DNA of 64,000 nucleotides from Flavobacteriaceae bacterium LYZ1037 (GCA_003144015.1 QFWS01000002.1:434001-498000); one strand, 5' to 3'; positions 36,870 through 46,874 are shown, numbered from the stretch's first letter. The notes: a model not told the origin generated them from the letters alone. Translations and numbers: made by a program.

Positions 36870-38207
36870 ATGAAAAAACAAAGATTAGTCATATTAGGAG
36901 GAGGAGAAAGTGGTGTAGGAACAGCACTTTTAGCAAAAGCAGAAGGTTTTGAAGTCTTTGTTTCGGACAAAGGAATAATTAAAGAAAAATATAAAGAAGT
37001 TCTTATACATAATGAGATTGAATGGGAAAATGAAACCCATACAGAATCAAAGATTCTAAACGCCGATTTAGTGATGAAGAGTCCAGGAATTCCTGATAAA
37101 GCACCTTTGGTAAAACAAATTCGCGAAAAGGAAATTCAGGTAGTTTCAGAAATTGAATTTGCTTCAAAATTCACCAAGGCTACACTTGTTGGAATTACTG
37201 GAAGTAATGGTAAAACCACAACAGCATCTTTAACACATCATATTCTTAAACAAGAATTAGAAGTTGGTTTGGCTGGTAATATTGGGGACAGTTTTGCAAA
37301 ACAGGTTTTAGAAAATAATTACCCAAACTATGTCTTGGAGATTAGCAGTTTTCAGTTAGATGATATTGCCGATTTTAAGCCACATATAGCTGTCATTACT
37401 AATATCACACCAGATCATTTGGATAGATATAATTATGAATTTGAAAACTATATCGCTTCAAAATTTAGAATTGCTGAAAATCAAACAAAGGAAGATTATC
37501 TCATATATGATGCAGATGATCCAGTAATATTAGATTGGTTAGAAAAACATTCAGTTCAATCCACATTATTGCCATTTTCACTTATAAAGAAAATAGAAAA
37601 TGGTGCGTATTTAGATAAAGAAAAGATAATAATAACAATAGATAACAACAGAATAGACATGCCTACAAAGGATTTAGCATTACAAGGAAATCACAATATT
37701 AAAAATGCCATGGCTGCTTCAACAGTAGCTCAACTATTAAGAATAAGAAAACAGACTATTAGAGAGAGTTTAGAAAATTTTCATGGTGTAGAACACAGGT
37801 TGGAAAATGTACTAAAGATTAATAAAGTACAATATATAAACGACTCTAAAGCAACCAATGTCAATGCAACATACTATGCATTAGAAAGTATGGATGCACC
37901 TACTGTTTGGATAGTGGGTGGTCAGGATAAAGGGAATAATTATAAAGAATTATATCCTTTTGTAAATGAGAAAGTGAAAGCGATTATTTGTCTTGGCGTG
38001 GATAACGAAAAGTTATTAGAAAACTTTAGCACTATGGTTGATGTTATTATTGAAACTCAATTTATGAGTGAAGCAGTAAAAATCGCGTATAAATTAGCCG
38101 AAGCAGGCGATAATGTCTTGTTATCTCCAGCTTGTGCAAGTTTCGATTTGTTTGAAAACTATGAAGATAGAGGAAGACAATTTAAGGATGCAGTAAGAAA
38201 TTTATAA
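36870..38207 (+). CDS. murD: UDP-MurNAc-alanine:D-glutamate ligase MurD
   Basis: 445 residues. The N-terminal Rossmann domain starts MKKQRLVILGGGESGVGTALLA and binds the UDP moiety. The central ATPase has GITGSNGKTTTASLTHHIL near residue 108, NITPDHLDRY, and the central domain Lys. The C-terminal domain carries NDSKATNVNATYYALES and LSPACASFDLFENYEDRG, the classical MurD C-terminal block. It adds D-glutamate to UDP-MurNAc-L-Ala in the cytoplasm. It starts 46 bases after mraY, the gap being occupied by a REP-like element. Confidence 0.96.
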   Translation: MKKQRLVILGGGESGVGTALLAKAEGFEVFVSDKGIIKEKYKEVLIHNEIEWENETHTESKILNADLVMKSPGIPDKAPLVKQIREKEIQVVSEIEFASKFTKATLVGITGSNGKTTTASLTHHILKQELEVGLAGNIGDSFAKQVLENNYPNYVLEISSFQLDDIADFKPHIAVITNITPDHLDRYNYEFENYIASKFRIAENQTKEDYLIYDADDPVILDWLEKHSVQSTLLPFSLIKKIENGAYLDKEKIIITIDNNRIDMPTKDLALQGNHNIKNAMAASTVAQLLRIRKQTIRESLENFHGVEHRLENVLKINKVQYINDSKATNVNATYYALESMDAPTVWIVGGQDKGNNYKELYPFVNEKVKAIICLGVDNEKLLENFSTMVDVIIETQFMSEAVKIAYKLAEAGDNVLLSPACASFDLFENYEDRGRQFKDAVRNL

Positions 38208-38235
38208 GAATATTTGGAGTTAAAATCCTAAAAGG

Positions 38236-39429
38236 GTGAAAAGCATATTTAATAACATAAAAGGAGATCGATTAATATGGGCAATTGCTGCATTGCTAGC
38301 TATTTTCTCATTCCTTCCAGTTTATAGTGCTGCTAGTAATTTGGCTTATATAGCAGAAAGTGGAAATACCTTTTCCTTCTTTTTAAAGCATCTAATGCAT
38401 TTGTTTTTAGGCTTTACTATAATGTTTGGTGTGCATAAAATTCCATATCGTTATTTCAGAGGGTTGTCTATTGTTTTAATACCTGTTGTTTTAGTATTGT
38501 TAGTAATTACTATGTTACAAGGCACAACGATTGATGGAGCAAATGCCAGCAGATGGATTCAGATTCCTTTGGTAAACATGTCTTTCCAAACTTCTACGTT
38601 TGCATTTGTTGTTTTAATGGTTTTTGTAGCTCGTTACATGTCTAAGATTAAAGATGAAGATATTACATTCAAAGAATCAATCCTGCCACTTTGGGTACCA
38701 GTTTTCTTGGTTTTAGTTCTTATTCTACCTGCAAATTTTTCAACAGCTGCTATTATGTTTGTAATGGTGCTTATGTTAGTGTTTTTAGGTGGTTATCCAA
38801 TAAAATATTTAGCCATTATTATTGGAACTGGAATTTTGGCCTTAATGCTATTTGTTTTAATTGCGAAGGCTTTTCCAGATGCTATGCCAAATAGAATTGA
38901 TACCTGGATGAGTAGAATTGAAAATTTTTCTGATGGTGGAGATACAGAAGCAGATTATCAAATTGAAAGAGCTAAAATAGCTATTGCTTCTGGTGGTATT
39001 CAAGGCGTTGGACCTGGAAAAAGTATTCAAAAGAATTTTCTGCCACAATCTTCATCAGATTTTATATATGCTATCATAGTTGAAGAATATGGTTTAATAG
39101 GTGGTTTTGTGTTAATGGTTTTTTATCTGTGGTTGTTATTTAGAATTGTTATTGTATCGCAAAAAGCAGATACTATTTTTGGTAAGTTATTAGTGTTGGG
39201 AGTTGGGTTGCCAATAGTATTTCAAGCCTTAATAAACATGGCAGTTGCTGTAGAGTTATTTCCGGTAACAGGACAAACTTTACCATTAATAAGTAGTGGA
39301 GGAACCTCCATATGGATGACTTGTCTGGCATTGGGTATTGTACTTAGCGTCAGTGCAAAAAGAGAAGAAATTAAAGAACAAGAAGATAGAGAAGATAATC
39401 CGTTGGAAATCCTTTCAGAGGCTATTTAA
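38236..39429 (+). CDS. ftsW: Septal peptidoglycan polymerase FtsW
   Basis: 397 residues of the SEDA family with about ten membrane helices, starting at a GTG codon. Typical features are the [19 protein letters not shown] region, [20 protein letters not shown] (the R-W-I/Q-P-S-type active-site-adjacent loop), the periplasmic [20 protein letters not shown] segment, and the late [15 protein letters not shown] block. FtsW polymerises lipid II glycans at the septum with FtsI. It lies 28 bases after murD. The acidic C-terminal tail ([16 protein letters not shown]) is cytoplasmic. Confidence 0.95.
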   Translation: MKSIFNNIKGDRLIWAIAALLAIFSFLPVYSAASNLAYIAESGNTFSFFLKHLMHLFLGFTIMFGVHKIPYRYFRGLSIVLIPVVLVLLVITMLQGTTIDGANASRWIQIPLVNMSFQTSTFAFVVLMVFVARYMSKIKDEDITFKESILPLWVPVFLVLVLILPANFSTAAIMFVMVLMLVFLGGYPIKYLAIIIGTGILALMLFVLIAKAFPDAMPNRIDTWMSRIENFSDGGDTEADYQIERAKIAIASGGIQGVGPGKSIQKNFLPQSSSDFIYAIIVEEYGLIGGFVLMVFYLWLLFRIVIVSQKADTIFGKLLVLGVGLPIVFQALINMAVAVELFPVTGQTLPLISSGGTSIWMTCLALGIVLSVSAKREEIKEQEDREDNPLEILSEAI

Positions 39430-39446
39430 AAAAAGAAAAAAGAAAA

Positions 39447-40550
39447 GTGTCAGAGAAAAAAACATATAAAATTATTTTATCAGGAGGTGGAACAGGTGGT
39501 CACATCTATCCAGCCATTGCTATAGCCAATGAATTGAAACAACGTTTTCCTGATGCCAAATTTTTATTTGTTGGCGCTAAAGATCGAATGGAAATGGATA
39601 AAGTGCCTCAGGCTGGTTATGAGATTGAAGGGCTTTGGATTTCGGGAATTCAGAGAGAATTAACCTTAAAAAATTTAAGTTTCCCTTTTAAATTAATAAG
39701 TAGTTTGTATAAAGCAAGAAAAATTATCAATAGATTTAATCCAGATGTGGTTATTGGAACTGGTGGTTTTGCTAGTGGACCATTATTGCAGGTTGCTACC
39801 TCAAAAGGCATTCCTAGTTTAATTCAAGAACAAAATTCGTATCCGGGAATTACAAATAAGTTGCTTTCAAAAAAAGCCAGTAAAATTTGTGTGGCTTATA
39901 GTGGTTTAGAGCGATTCTTTCCTGAAGATAAGATAATTAAAACAGGAAACCCTGTTAGACAAGGCCTGCTAGATATAGATTCTAAAAGAGATGAAGCTCA
40001 AAATGTTTTCGCGCTTGAAAAAGATAAAAAAACACTTTTTGTTTTAGGTGGAAGTTTGGGAGCTAGGCGTATAAATGAATTAATAGAAAAAGAATTAGAT
40101 TTTATTCTAAGCCTGAACATTCAAGTTATATGGCAGTGTGGAAAGCTGTATTTCGATAAATACAAAATCTATAACAATACAAAACATGTACAGGTGCACG
40201 CCTTTATAAACAACATGGATTTTGCGTATGCAGCTTCAGATGTTATTATTTCAAGAGCAGGAGCAAGTTCTGTTTCAGAATTATGTATCGTTGGGAAACC
40301 GGTTATTTTTATTCCTTCACCAAATGTGGCCGAAGACCATCAAACTAAAAATGCCATGGCAATTGTTAATGAAAAAGCAGCGTTGTTAATTAAGGAAGCC
40401 GATTTAGAAGTAGATTTTCAAAATAATTTTTCACAATTATTACTTTCTATAGAGAAACAAAATGAGTTAAGTGAAAATATAAAAAAATTAGCCTTAGTAA
40501 ATGCAACAAAACAAATTGCAGACGAAGTTGAAAAACTATTAGAAAAGTAA
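39447..40550 (+). CDS. murG: UDP-GlcNAc transferase MurG
   Basis: 367 residues from a GTG start. The GT28 family hallmarks are the N-terminal [18 protein letters not shown] loop, [41 protein letters not shown], and the UDP-GlcNAc-binding [23 protein letters not shown] block followed by [14 protein letters not shown]. MurG adds GlcNAc to lipid I at the inner face of the inner membrane, forming lipid II for FtsW. It is separated by 17 A-rich bases from ftsW and by 7 bases from murC. Confidence 0.97.
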   Translation: MSEKKTYKIILSGGGTGGHIYPAIAIANELKQRFPDAKFLFVGAKDRMEMDKVPQAGYEIEGLWISGIQRELTLKNLSFPFKLISSLYKARKIINRFNPDVVIGTGGFASGPLLQVATSKGIPSLIQEQNSYPGITNKLLSKKASKICVAYSGLERFFPEDKIIKTGNPVRQGLLDIDSKRDEAQNVFALEKDKKTLFVLGGSLGARRINELIEKELDFILSLNIQVIWQCGKLYFDKYKIYNNTKHVQVHAFINNMDFAYAASDVIISRAGASSVSELCIVGKPVIFIPSPNVAEDHQTKNAMAIVNEKAALLIKEADLEVDFQNNFSQLLLSIEKQNELSENIKKLALVNATKQIADEVEKLLEK

Positions 40551-40557
40551 ATTGTAA

Positions 40558-41913
40558 ATGAATTTAGACAACATAGATAACGTTTATTTTATTGGAATTG
40601 GTGGTATTGGTATGAGTGCCTTAGCCAGATATTTCCATGCAAAAAAACTGCGTGTTGCTGGATACGATAAAACCCAAACAGACATTACAGACAGCTTAGA
40701 ATCACTTGGAATTCAAGTGCATTTTAGCGATTCTGTTTCAAACATCCCTGATGCATTTTTTAATTACGATACTACTTTAGTTATATACACGCCAGCCATA
40801 CCAAAAAACAATATGGAATTGGTTTATTTTAAAAACCAACCAAGCTTTAGACTTTTAAAACGATCAGAAGTTTTAGGAATTATAACCGAAAACACCTTTT
40901 GCTTGGCAGTTGCAGGTACACATGGAAAAACAACCACAACAAGCATTTTAGGGCATTTATTAAATAAATGTGATGTTCCTGTTACAGCTTTTCTTGGCGG
41001 TATTAGCGAAAACTACAATTCAAATTTAATTTTGAATGGAACAGAAGTTTCAGTAGTAGAAGCAGACGAATTTGATAGGTCATTTTTAACACTTTCTCCA
41101 GATATAGCTTGCATCACATCCATGGATGCTGATCATTTAGATATTTATGGTGATGCGTCTGAATTAATTAAATCGTTTGAAGATTTTTCAAAACGAGTCA
41201 AGACAAATGGCAAGCTGTTTATTAAAAATGGCTTACCAATTAAAGGAATTACTTATGGAATTGAAGATCAATCAGATTATTCAGTTCACAATATAAAAAT
41301 AGAACATGGTGTCTATGTTTTTGATGTAAAAACACCAAAAACAACACTTGAAAATTTACAATTTAACCTACCTGGTAGACATAATCTGTCGAATGCATTA
41401 ATAGCCTTGGCGATGGCTGTAGAGTATGGTTGCCCTCACCAGCAGCTCGCCAAAGCTTTAGCATCCTACAAGGGAGTTAAACGTAGATTTTCTTATCATA
41501 TTAAAACAGATGAGTTGGTCTATATAGACGATTATGCTCATCATCCAGAAGAAATCAATGCGGTCCACCAAGCGGTTCGCGAAATGTATCCTAGAAAAAA
41601 AGTGTTAGCTATTTTTCAGCCGCATTTATTTAGTAGAACAAGAGATTTTGCAGACGATTTTGCCAAAAGCTTGTCGCAATTTGATGAATTGTTGCTATTA
41701 GATATTTATCCCGCTAGAGAATTGCCTATTAAAGGAATCTCCTCAAAATGGTTGCTAGAAAAAATCAATAATAAGCATAAACAGCTAATCGGTAAAAAAG
41801 AGATTATTGAAAAAATAAAAGAAAGTCAAGCCCAGATTGTTTTAACAATTGGAGCCGGAGATATAGGAGAAGAAGTCAAACAAATAAAAAAAGCCTTAAG
41901 CGTTGCAAGTTAA
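40558..41913 (+). CDS. murC: UDP-MurNAc:L-alanine ligase MurC
   Basis: 451 residues. The N-terminal UDP-binding domain has YFIGIGGIGMSALARYF. The ATP loop is GTHGKTTTTSILGHLL near residue 120, followed by VVEADEFDRSF and the SMDADHLDIYG block. YIDDYAHHPEEINAV marks the C-terminal domain. It adds L-alanine to UDP-MurNAc, the first peptide step. Its last 11 bases overlap the ftsQ coding sequence, so the two are translationally coupled. Confidence 0.97.
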   Translation: MNLDNIDNVYFIGIGGIGMSALARYFHAKKLRVAGYDKTQTDITDSLESLGIQVHFSDSVSNIPDAFFNYDTTLVIYTPAIPKNNMELVYFKNQPSFRLLKRSEVLGIITENTFCLAVAGTHGKTTTTSILGHLLNKCDVPVTAFLGGISENYNSNLILNGTEVSVVEADEFDRSFLTLSPDIACITSMDADHLDIYGDASELIKSFEDFSKRVKTNGKLFIKNGLPIKGITYGIEDQSDYSVHNIKIEHGVYVFDVKTPKTTLENLQFNLPGRHNLSNALIALAMAVEYGCPHQQLAKALASYKGVKRRFSYHIKTDELVYIDDYAHHPEEINAVHQAVREMYPRKKVLAIFQPHLFSRTRDFADDFAKSLSQFDELLLLDIYPARELPIKGISSKWLLEKINNKHKQLIGKKEIIEKIKESQAQIVLTIGAGDIGEEVKQIKKALSVAS

Positions 41914-42622
41914 TTGGAATTACATAAAAATGGTGATACTGCTAATTTTAGTAGTGTTTTTATATGCCTTTTCCTCAACAAAAAATACGTTTAGAAAAGT
42001 GTCTGATCCAGTAATAAATTTTAAAGGAGATAACAACCTTTACTTGACACATGAGAATGTTAGTAAATTGTTAATACAAAATAAAGAGAGTGTTAAAAAT
42101 AAGCCTAAAGAAACTTTAGATTTGAATGATTTAGAAGCTGCCCTGAATTCTAATCAAATGGTTAAGTCGGCTCAAGTGTATTTATCAGTAAATGGGACAC
42201 TTACGGCCGATATTGAACAAAAAAAACCTATAGCAAGAGTACGTACAAATGCATCATATTATATCGATGATCAGGGAAGTTATATGCCTTTGTCATCAAA
42301 TTATACTGCACGAGTGCCACTTGTAACTGGACAAATTGAAAAAAATAACTTGGAAGATGTTTTTAAAATAGCTCAAAAAGTAGAAGAGGATACCTTTTTA
42401 AAAAAACATGTTATTGAAATTCAACAAACAGAAAAAAAGACATTTTTTTTAAAGTTTAGACAGTGTCCTTTTACAATACAGTTAGGAAGTTTGAAAAATT
42501 TAGATAAAAAAATCATGAATCTAAAAGCGTTTTATAACAAAGCTTTAAAAGATAAATTACTTAATAACTACGTGAATGTTAATTTACAGTTTGAAAGTCA
42601 GGTTGTGTGTACTAAAAAATAA
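41903..42622 (+). CDS. ftsQ: Cell division protein FtsQ
   Basis: 239 residues with one N-terminal membrane helix (MVILLILVVFLYAFSS, about 10-25) and a periplasmic domain. The region around NLYLTHENVSKLLIQ and LEAALNSNQMVKSAQVYLSVNGTLTADIEQKKPIARV behaves like the POTRA/FtsQ beta domain. FtsQ scaffolds FtsL/FtsB and FtsW/FtsI. The TTG at 41903 overlaps the murC end; an internal ATG at 41930 would remove the cytoplasmic tail, so TTG is preferred. The sequence is divergent from proteobacterial FtsQ but position and topology support the call. Confidence 0.88.
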   Translation: MQVNWNYIKMVILLILVVFLYAFSSTKNTFRKVSDPVINFKGDNNLYLTHENVSKLLIQNKESVKNKPKETLDLNDLEAALNSNQMVKSAQVYLSVNGTLTADIEQKKPIARVRTNASYYIDDQGSYMPLSSNYTARVPLVTGQIEKNNLEDVFKIAQKVEEDTFLKKHVIEIQQTEKKTFFLKFRQCPFTIQLGSLKNLDKKIMNLKAFYNKALKDKLLNNYVNVNLQFESQVVCTKK

Positions 42623-42625
42623 ACT

Positions 42626-43945
42626 ATGGAAAACAATATAGCAGTAGGATTAGACATAGGAACCACAAAAATTGTGGCCATGATTGGTCGTAAAAATGAA
42701 TATGGTAAAGTTGAGATTTTAGGCATAGGAAAATCTAAAAGTCTTGGAGTACATCGTGGTGTGGTGAATAATATTACACAAACTATTCAATCTATTCAGT
42801 TAGCTGCTCAAGAAGCTGAAGCAGCTTCAGAATGTAAAATTGAAGATGTTACAGTTGGTATAGCAGGTCAGCATATAAGAAGTTTACAACATAGCGATTA
42901 TATAACTAGACCTAATTCAGAATTGGTTATTGATGAAGAAGATATTGAGCGATTAATAAATCAAGTACATAAATTGGTGATGCTTCCAGGTGAAGAAATT
43001 ATTCATGTATTACCTCAAGAATACAAGGTGGATGGTCAAGCCGAAATTAAAGAACCAATAGGTATGTATGGAGGTAGGCTAGAAGCTAATTTTCATGTGG
43101 TAGTTGGGCAAGTATCTTCAATTAGAAATGTTGGTCGTTGTATAAAAAGTGCAGGACTCAACTTGGAAGGTATAACGCTTGAACCATTAGCATCTGCTAA
43201 TGCTGTTTTAAGTCAAGAAGAGAAAGAAGCAGGTGTGGCACTTATTGATATAGGTGGAGGAACAACCGATTTGGCCGTCTTTAAAGATGGTATTATTCGT
43301 CATACAGCAGTGATTCCTTTTGGAGGAAATGTAATCACTGAAGATATCAAGGAAGGTTGTTCAATTATAGAAAAACAAGCAGAATTATTAAAAATAAAGT
43401 TTGGTTCAGCCTGGCCAGGTGAAAATAAAGAAAATGAAATTGTATCTATTCCAGGTTTAAGAGGTAGAGATCCAAAAGAAATAACACTTAAAAATCTGTC
43501 TAAAATAATTCATGCAAGAGTCGTAGAAATTGTTGAACAAGTTTATGTAGAGATAAAAAATTATGGACACGAAGAGCAAAAAAAGAAGCTCATAGCTGGA
43601 ATTGTTTTAACAGGAGGTGGCGCACAACTTAAACACTTAAAGCAACTGGTAGAATATATAACTGGAATGGATACTAGAATTGGGTATCCAAACGAGCATT
43701 TAGCTGGAGATAGCGACGATGAGGTAACCAGCCCATTATATGCAACAGCAGTTGGTTTGGTGATGGACGGTTTAAAAAGGCAAGAGCGCAAAAGAGCCGA
43801 AAAAGTTGAAGAAGAAATTATTGAAGAAACCATAAATGAGTTTGAAGAAGAACAAGAGCAAGAAATAAAACAAAAACCAGAAAGACGCTCTTTCTTAGAT
43901 AAATTAACAGAACGCGTAAAAGATTTTTTAGATAACGCAGAGTAG
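42626..43945 (+). CDS. ftsA: Cell division actin-like protein FtsA
   Basis: 439 residues of the actin/Hsp70 superfamily. Nucleotide-binding motifs are AVGLDIGTTKIVAMIGRK at the N-terminus, VALIDIGGGTTDLAVFKDG near 207, and IVLTGGGAQLKHLKQLV near 325. The FtsA-specific 1C domain lies about 85-165. A Glu-rich linker (about 385-415) leads to the C-terminal amphipathic membrane-targeting helix RRSFLDKLTERVKDFL. FtsA tethers FtsZ filaments to the membrane. It begins 3 bases after ftsQ; 86 bases separate it from ftsZ. Confidence 0.97.
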   Translation: MENNIAVGLDIGTTKIVAMIGRKNEYGKVEILGIGKSKSLGVHRGVVNNITQTIQSIQLAAQEAEAASECKIEDVTVGIAGQHIRSLQHSDYITRPNSELVIDEEDIERLINQVHKLVMLPGEEIIHVLPQEYKVDGQAEIKEPIGMYGGRLEANFHVVVGQVSSIRNVGRCIKSAGLNLEGITLEPLASANAVLSQEEKEAGVALIDIGGGTTDLAVFKDGIIRHTAVIPFGGNVITEDIKEGCSIIEKQAELLKIKFGSAWPGENKENEIVSIPGLRGRDPKEITLKNLSKIIHARVVEIVEQVYVEIKNYGHEEQKKKLIAGIVLTGGGAQLKHLKQLVEYITGMDTRIGYPNEHLAGDSDDEVTSPLYATAVGLVMDGLKRQERKRAEKVEEEIIEETINEFEEEQEQEIKQKPERRSFLDKLTERVKDFLDNAE

Positions 43946-44031
43946 TCTAAAAAGCAAAGAAACATAGAATTAATCCAAAAGATATTTTTAAATATCGCAA
44001 AAAGTAATAGAATAAATAAAACCCGAAATTC

Positions 44032-45978
44032 ATGAGCAGCAACAAAGAATTCGAAAGCAGTATATCATTTGATCTCCCTAAAAATCAATCAAATGTTATT
44101 AAAGTTATTGGTGTTGGAGGTGGAGGTAGCAACGCTATCAATCACATGTTTCAACAAGGCATAAAAGGAGTTGATTTTGTTATCTGTAATACAGATGCAC
44201 AAGCCCTCCAAAATAGTGGTGTCCCAAACAAAATTCAATTAGGTCTTAACTTAACCGAAGGGTTAGGAGCAGGAGCAAACCCAGATGTTGGAGAGAAATC
44301 TGCAATAGAAAGTTTTGAAGATATCCAACGCATGTTGGATACCAATACAAAAATGATCTTTATTACTGCAGGAATGGGTGGAGGAACAGGAACTGGAGCT
44401 GCACCTATTATTGCTAAAATGGCAAAAGATTTAGACATTCTAACGGTTGGAATTGTAACCATGCCATTTCAGTTTGAAGGAAAAATGCGTAACGAACAAG
44501 CCCAAATTGGTATTGAAAACTTACGTAACGTTGTAGATTCTTTAGTTGTAATTAATAACAACAAACTTCGTGAAGTTTATGGAAACCTTGGATTTAAAGC
44601 TGGTTTCTCTAAAGCAGATGAAGTCTTATCTACTGCTGCTCGTGGTATTGCCGAAGTAATTACACACCACTACACACAAAACATCGATTTACGTGATGCT
44701 AAAACCGTGTTAAGTAATAGTGGAACTGCCATTATGGGTTCTGCATCATCTTCTGGTCAAAATAGAGCACACGATGCTATTTCCAAAGCACTAGATTCAC
44801 CATTGTTAAACGATAATAAAATTACTGGAGCCAAGAATGTATTGCTGCTAATTGTATCCGGTTCACAAGAAATAACGATTGATGAGATAGGTGAAATTAA
44901 CGATCATATTCAAAACGAAGCTGGACATGGCGCAAACATTATTATGGGAGTTGGTGAAGATGAATCTTTAGAAGAATCTATTGCAGTTACAATTATTGCA
45001 ACGGGTTTTAATATCGATCAACAGGACGAAATTTCTAATACTGAAACAAAAAAAGTCATTCATGCTTTAGAGGAAGATAAACCTTTTGAACAGGATTTAA
45101 CAAAAAAAGAACAAGCTCCAGCTATCATCACTCCAAATATTGAGTTAGAAGAAAAAAAGGAGTCTCCAATAGTTAAACATACCTTAGATCTTAATGAATT
45201 GGAAGAACTTGATACTCCAAAAAAGGTGTCAAATGAAAACGACTTAATTCCAACTTCAGAATTAATAAGAAATATAAACGTTGTTTATGATGAAGTATTA
45301 GATACTGTTGAAGAAGAAGATTTTGTTATAACTGATGTGCAATCTGAAACCCAAAAGGAAGAGCCAATAGAAATTGAAGAAGAAAAACAACAAATCACTT
45401 TAACTTTCGATTTACCATTAAGCGAATCAACAATTGAAAATAAAGACGACGACTTTGTTGTTCATGATTTAGAGGAAAATATTAAAAAAATTCCCGTAAA
45501 CGATTATGTAGAATTAATCCCTGTAACCGAAACAAACGAACATGGAGAAACAAGATATGCACTTGATGATTATATTGAAATAGAATCAGGAATAAATAAA
45601 AGCAAAAAACAGGAACAAACCTTAGAAATTTCTGAAGAGCTTGATGAAGAAATAGTTTTCGAAAAGAAAGTACTTAATCAAGAAACAACTCAGCCAACAA
45701 CAGAGGAATTTGATCCTATGAACAGTCCTATTTCAGAGATACTTAAAGAACGTACCGAAGAGCGACGACGTAAAATGAAAGATTTTAATTATAAATTTAA
45801 TAATTCTAAAATTGACGATATAGAAAAAACACCAGCCTATAAACGTCAAGGAGTTAATTTAGATAATACACAACATTCATCCGACTCAAGTATGTCTGGA
45901 ACAAGCGTAAGTACAGATGAAAATGATGATTTACAATTTAGAAGTAACAACTCTTTTTTACACGATAATGTAGATTAG
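44032..45978 (+). CDS. ftsZ: Cell division tubulin homologue FtsZ, long C-terminal tail
   Basis: 648 residues, against about 380 in E. coli. The GTPase core (about 18-320) has VGGGGSNAINHM, the tubulin signature GGGTGTGAAP near 115, and the T7-loop region NIDLRDAKTVLS. A very acidic, Glu/Asp/Thr-rich linker of about 230-260 residues follows. A basic helix (ILKERTEERRRKMKDF) then leads to the conserved partner-binding peptide DDIEKTPAYKRQGV at about 595-608. Unusually, some 40 further Ser/Asp/Asn-rich residues follow that peptide. FtsZ polymerises into the division ring. Terminator hairpin right after the stop. Confidence 0.97.
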   Translation: MSSNKEFESSISFDLPKNQSNVIKVIGVGGGGSNAINHMFQQGIKGVDFVICNTDAQALQNSGVPNKIQLGLNLTEGLGAGANPDVGEKSAIESFEDIQRMLDTNTKMIFITAGMGGGTGTGAAPIIAKMAKDLDILTVGIVTMPFQFEGKMRNEQAQIGIENLRNVVDSLVVINNNKLREVYGNLGFKAGFSKADEVLSTAARGIAEVITHHYTQNIDLRDAKTVLSNSGTAIMGSASSSGQNRAHDAISKALDSPLLNDNKITGAKNVLLLIVSGSQEITIDEIGEINDHIQNEAGHGANIIMGVGEDESLEESIAVTIIATGFNIDQQDEISNTETKKVIHALEEDKPFEQDLTKKEQAPAIITPNIELEEKKESPIVKHTLDLNELEELDTPKKVSNENDLIPTSELIRNINVVYDEVLDTVEEEDFVITDVQSETQKEEPIEIEEEKQQITLTFDLPLSESTIENKDDDFVVHDLEENIKKIPVNDYVELIPVTETNEHGETRYALDDYIEIESGINKSKKQEQTLEISEELDEEIVFEKKVLNQETTQPTTEEFDPMNSPISEILKERTEERRRKMKDFNYKFNNSKIDDIEKTPAYKRQGVNLDNTQHSSDSSMSGTSVSTDENDDLQFRSNNSFLHDNVD

Positions 45979-46008
45979 AAACAATTAAGTTTAGTGTTTA
46001 AGCTTCGT

Positions 46009-46056
46009 GAAAACCTCAAGATATCAAATTGATAATTTTGAGGTTTTCTAATTTTT
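46009..46056 (+). terminator. Terminator closing the dcw cluster
   Basis: GAAAACCTCAA (46009-46019) pairs with TTGAGGTTTTC (46038-46048). A further inner pairing (ATATCAA/TTGATA) extends the stem, and a T-rich stretch follows. It lies 30 bases after the ftsZ stop. Confidence 0.85.
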
Positions 46057-46090
46057 AGAATTCTCACAAAAGAAGATTCTTTTTTCTTAG

Positions 46091-46098
46091 TATCTTCG
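46091..46098 (+). promoter_or_regulatory. Probable -7 promoter element of the YqeY gene
   Basis: TATCTTCG matches TAnnTTTG at seven of eight positions, 20 bases before the ATG, in the gap behind the dcw terminator. Confidence 0.4.
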
Positions 46099-46117
46099 TG
46101 CTTTCAAAAAATATAAA

Positions 46118-46567
46118 ATGAGTTTACAACAAGAGGTTATGGCAGCTTTAAAAGAAGCAATGAAAGCTAAAGATCAAACAGCATTAACAGCCCTTAGAGC
46201 TGTTAAATCGGCTATATTATTGGCTCAAACTGAAAGTGGTGCTAAAGAAGATTTAACCGAAGAACAAGAACTGAAAATACTTCAAAAGCAAGTTAAACAA
46301 CGAAAGGATAGTGCAGCAATCTATATAGAACAAGGACGTGAGGATTTAGCTGCTCCAGAATTAGCAGAAGCAGAGGTTATCAATCAGTTTTTACCAGAAG
46401 CATTATCCGAAGCGGAAATAGAAAAAGTAGTTGTTATGACTATTGAAAGTGTAGGAGCAGAAGGGATGAAAGATATGGGGAAAGTCATGGGAATAGTGAG
46501 TCAGGAATTAGCTGGAAAAGCAGATGGGAAAACTATTTCTAATATTGTTAGAGCAAAGTTAGCTTAA
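46118..46567 (+). CDS. GatB/YqeY domain protein
   Basis: 149 residues matching the stand-alone YqeY family at its usual length. The helical N-terminal part (MSLQQEVMAALKEAMKAKDQTALTALRAVKSA) contains the conserved MK-x-K-D...L-R-x-x-x-S/A-A pattern. It is followed by a Glu-rich hinge and a GatB tail-like domain (EKVVVMTIESVGAEGMKDMGKVMG...GKADGKTISNIVRAKL). This domain in GatB contacts tRNA in the amidotransferase. The free-standing protein's function is unsettled. The tRNA-Arg gene follows 21 bases after the stop, possibly on the same transcript. Confidence 0.93.
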   Translation: MSLQQEVMAALKEAMKAKDQTALTALRAVKSAILLAQTESGAKEDLTEEQELKILQKQVKQRKDSAAIYIEQGREDLAAPELAEAEVINQFLPEALSEAEIEKVVVMTIESVGAEGMKDMGKVMGIVSQELAGKADGKTISNIVRAKLA

Positions 46568-46588
46568 CAACATTCCTGTGTCACAATT

Positions 46589-46662
46589 GGCCTCGTAGTT
46601 CAACTGGATAGAATATCAGATTTCGGCTCTGAGGGTTGGAGGTTCGAATCCTCTCGAGGTCA
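46589..46662 (+). tRNA. tRNA-Arg (TCG)
   Basis: A 74-base cloverleaf: acceptor arms GGCCTCG/CGAGGTC (one G-U pair), D arm with AGTTCAACTGGA, anticodon arm TCAGA-TTTCGGC-TCTGA giving anticodon TCG (reads CGA/CGN arginine codons), and T arm GGAGG-TTCGAAT-CCTCT. The discriminator is A and no CCA is encoded. Confidence 0.95.
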
Positions 46663-46672
46663 CAAATAAACA

Positions 46673-46727
46673 AAATTCCTAAATGTCAAATCAAGTTCGC
46701 TTGAATTTGTAAGTTTAGGATTTTTTG
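46673..46727 (+). terminator. Terminator after tRNA-Arg
   Basis: A long stem: TTCCTAAA pairs with TTTAGGAT outside, and CAAATCAAG-TTCG-CTTGAATTTG forms the inner hairpin. It is followed by six Ts and ends the YqeY-tRNA segment. Confidence 0.8.
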
Positions 46728-46874
46728 TTTTCAAAGCATTGTTTTCAAAAGACTTGAGTAAAGCAAAGTAACTCCTATTACTATTATTTACTTAAGTTGA
46801 TATTAATTTGTATATGCCATATTGGCTATTATTAAATTTTTTTTTCTTTAATTATATGTTTACATTTTAACTCT

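Noticed and set aside
30439-45978. A novel gene inserted in the dcw cluster
   Set aside because: All thirteen genes match standard dcw members in the usual order for the group; no extra frame was supported.
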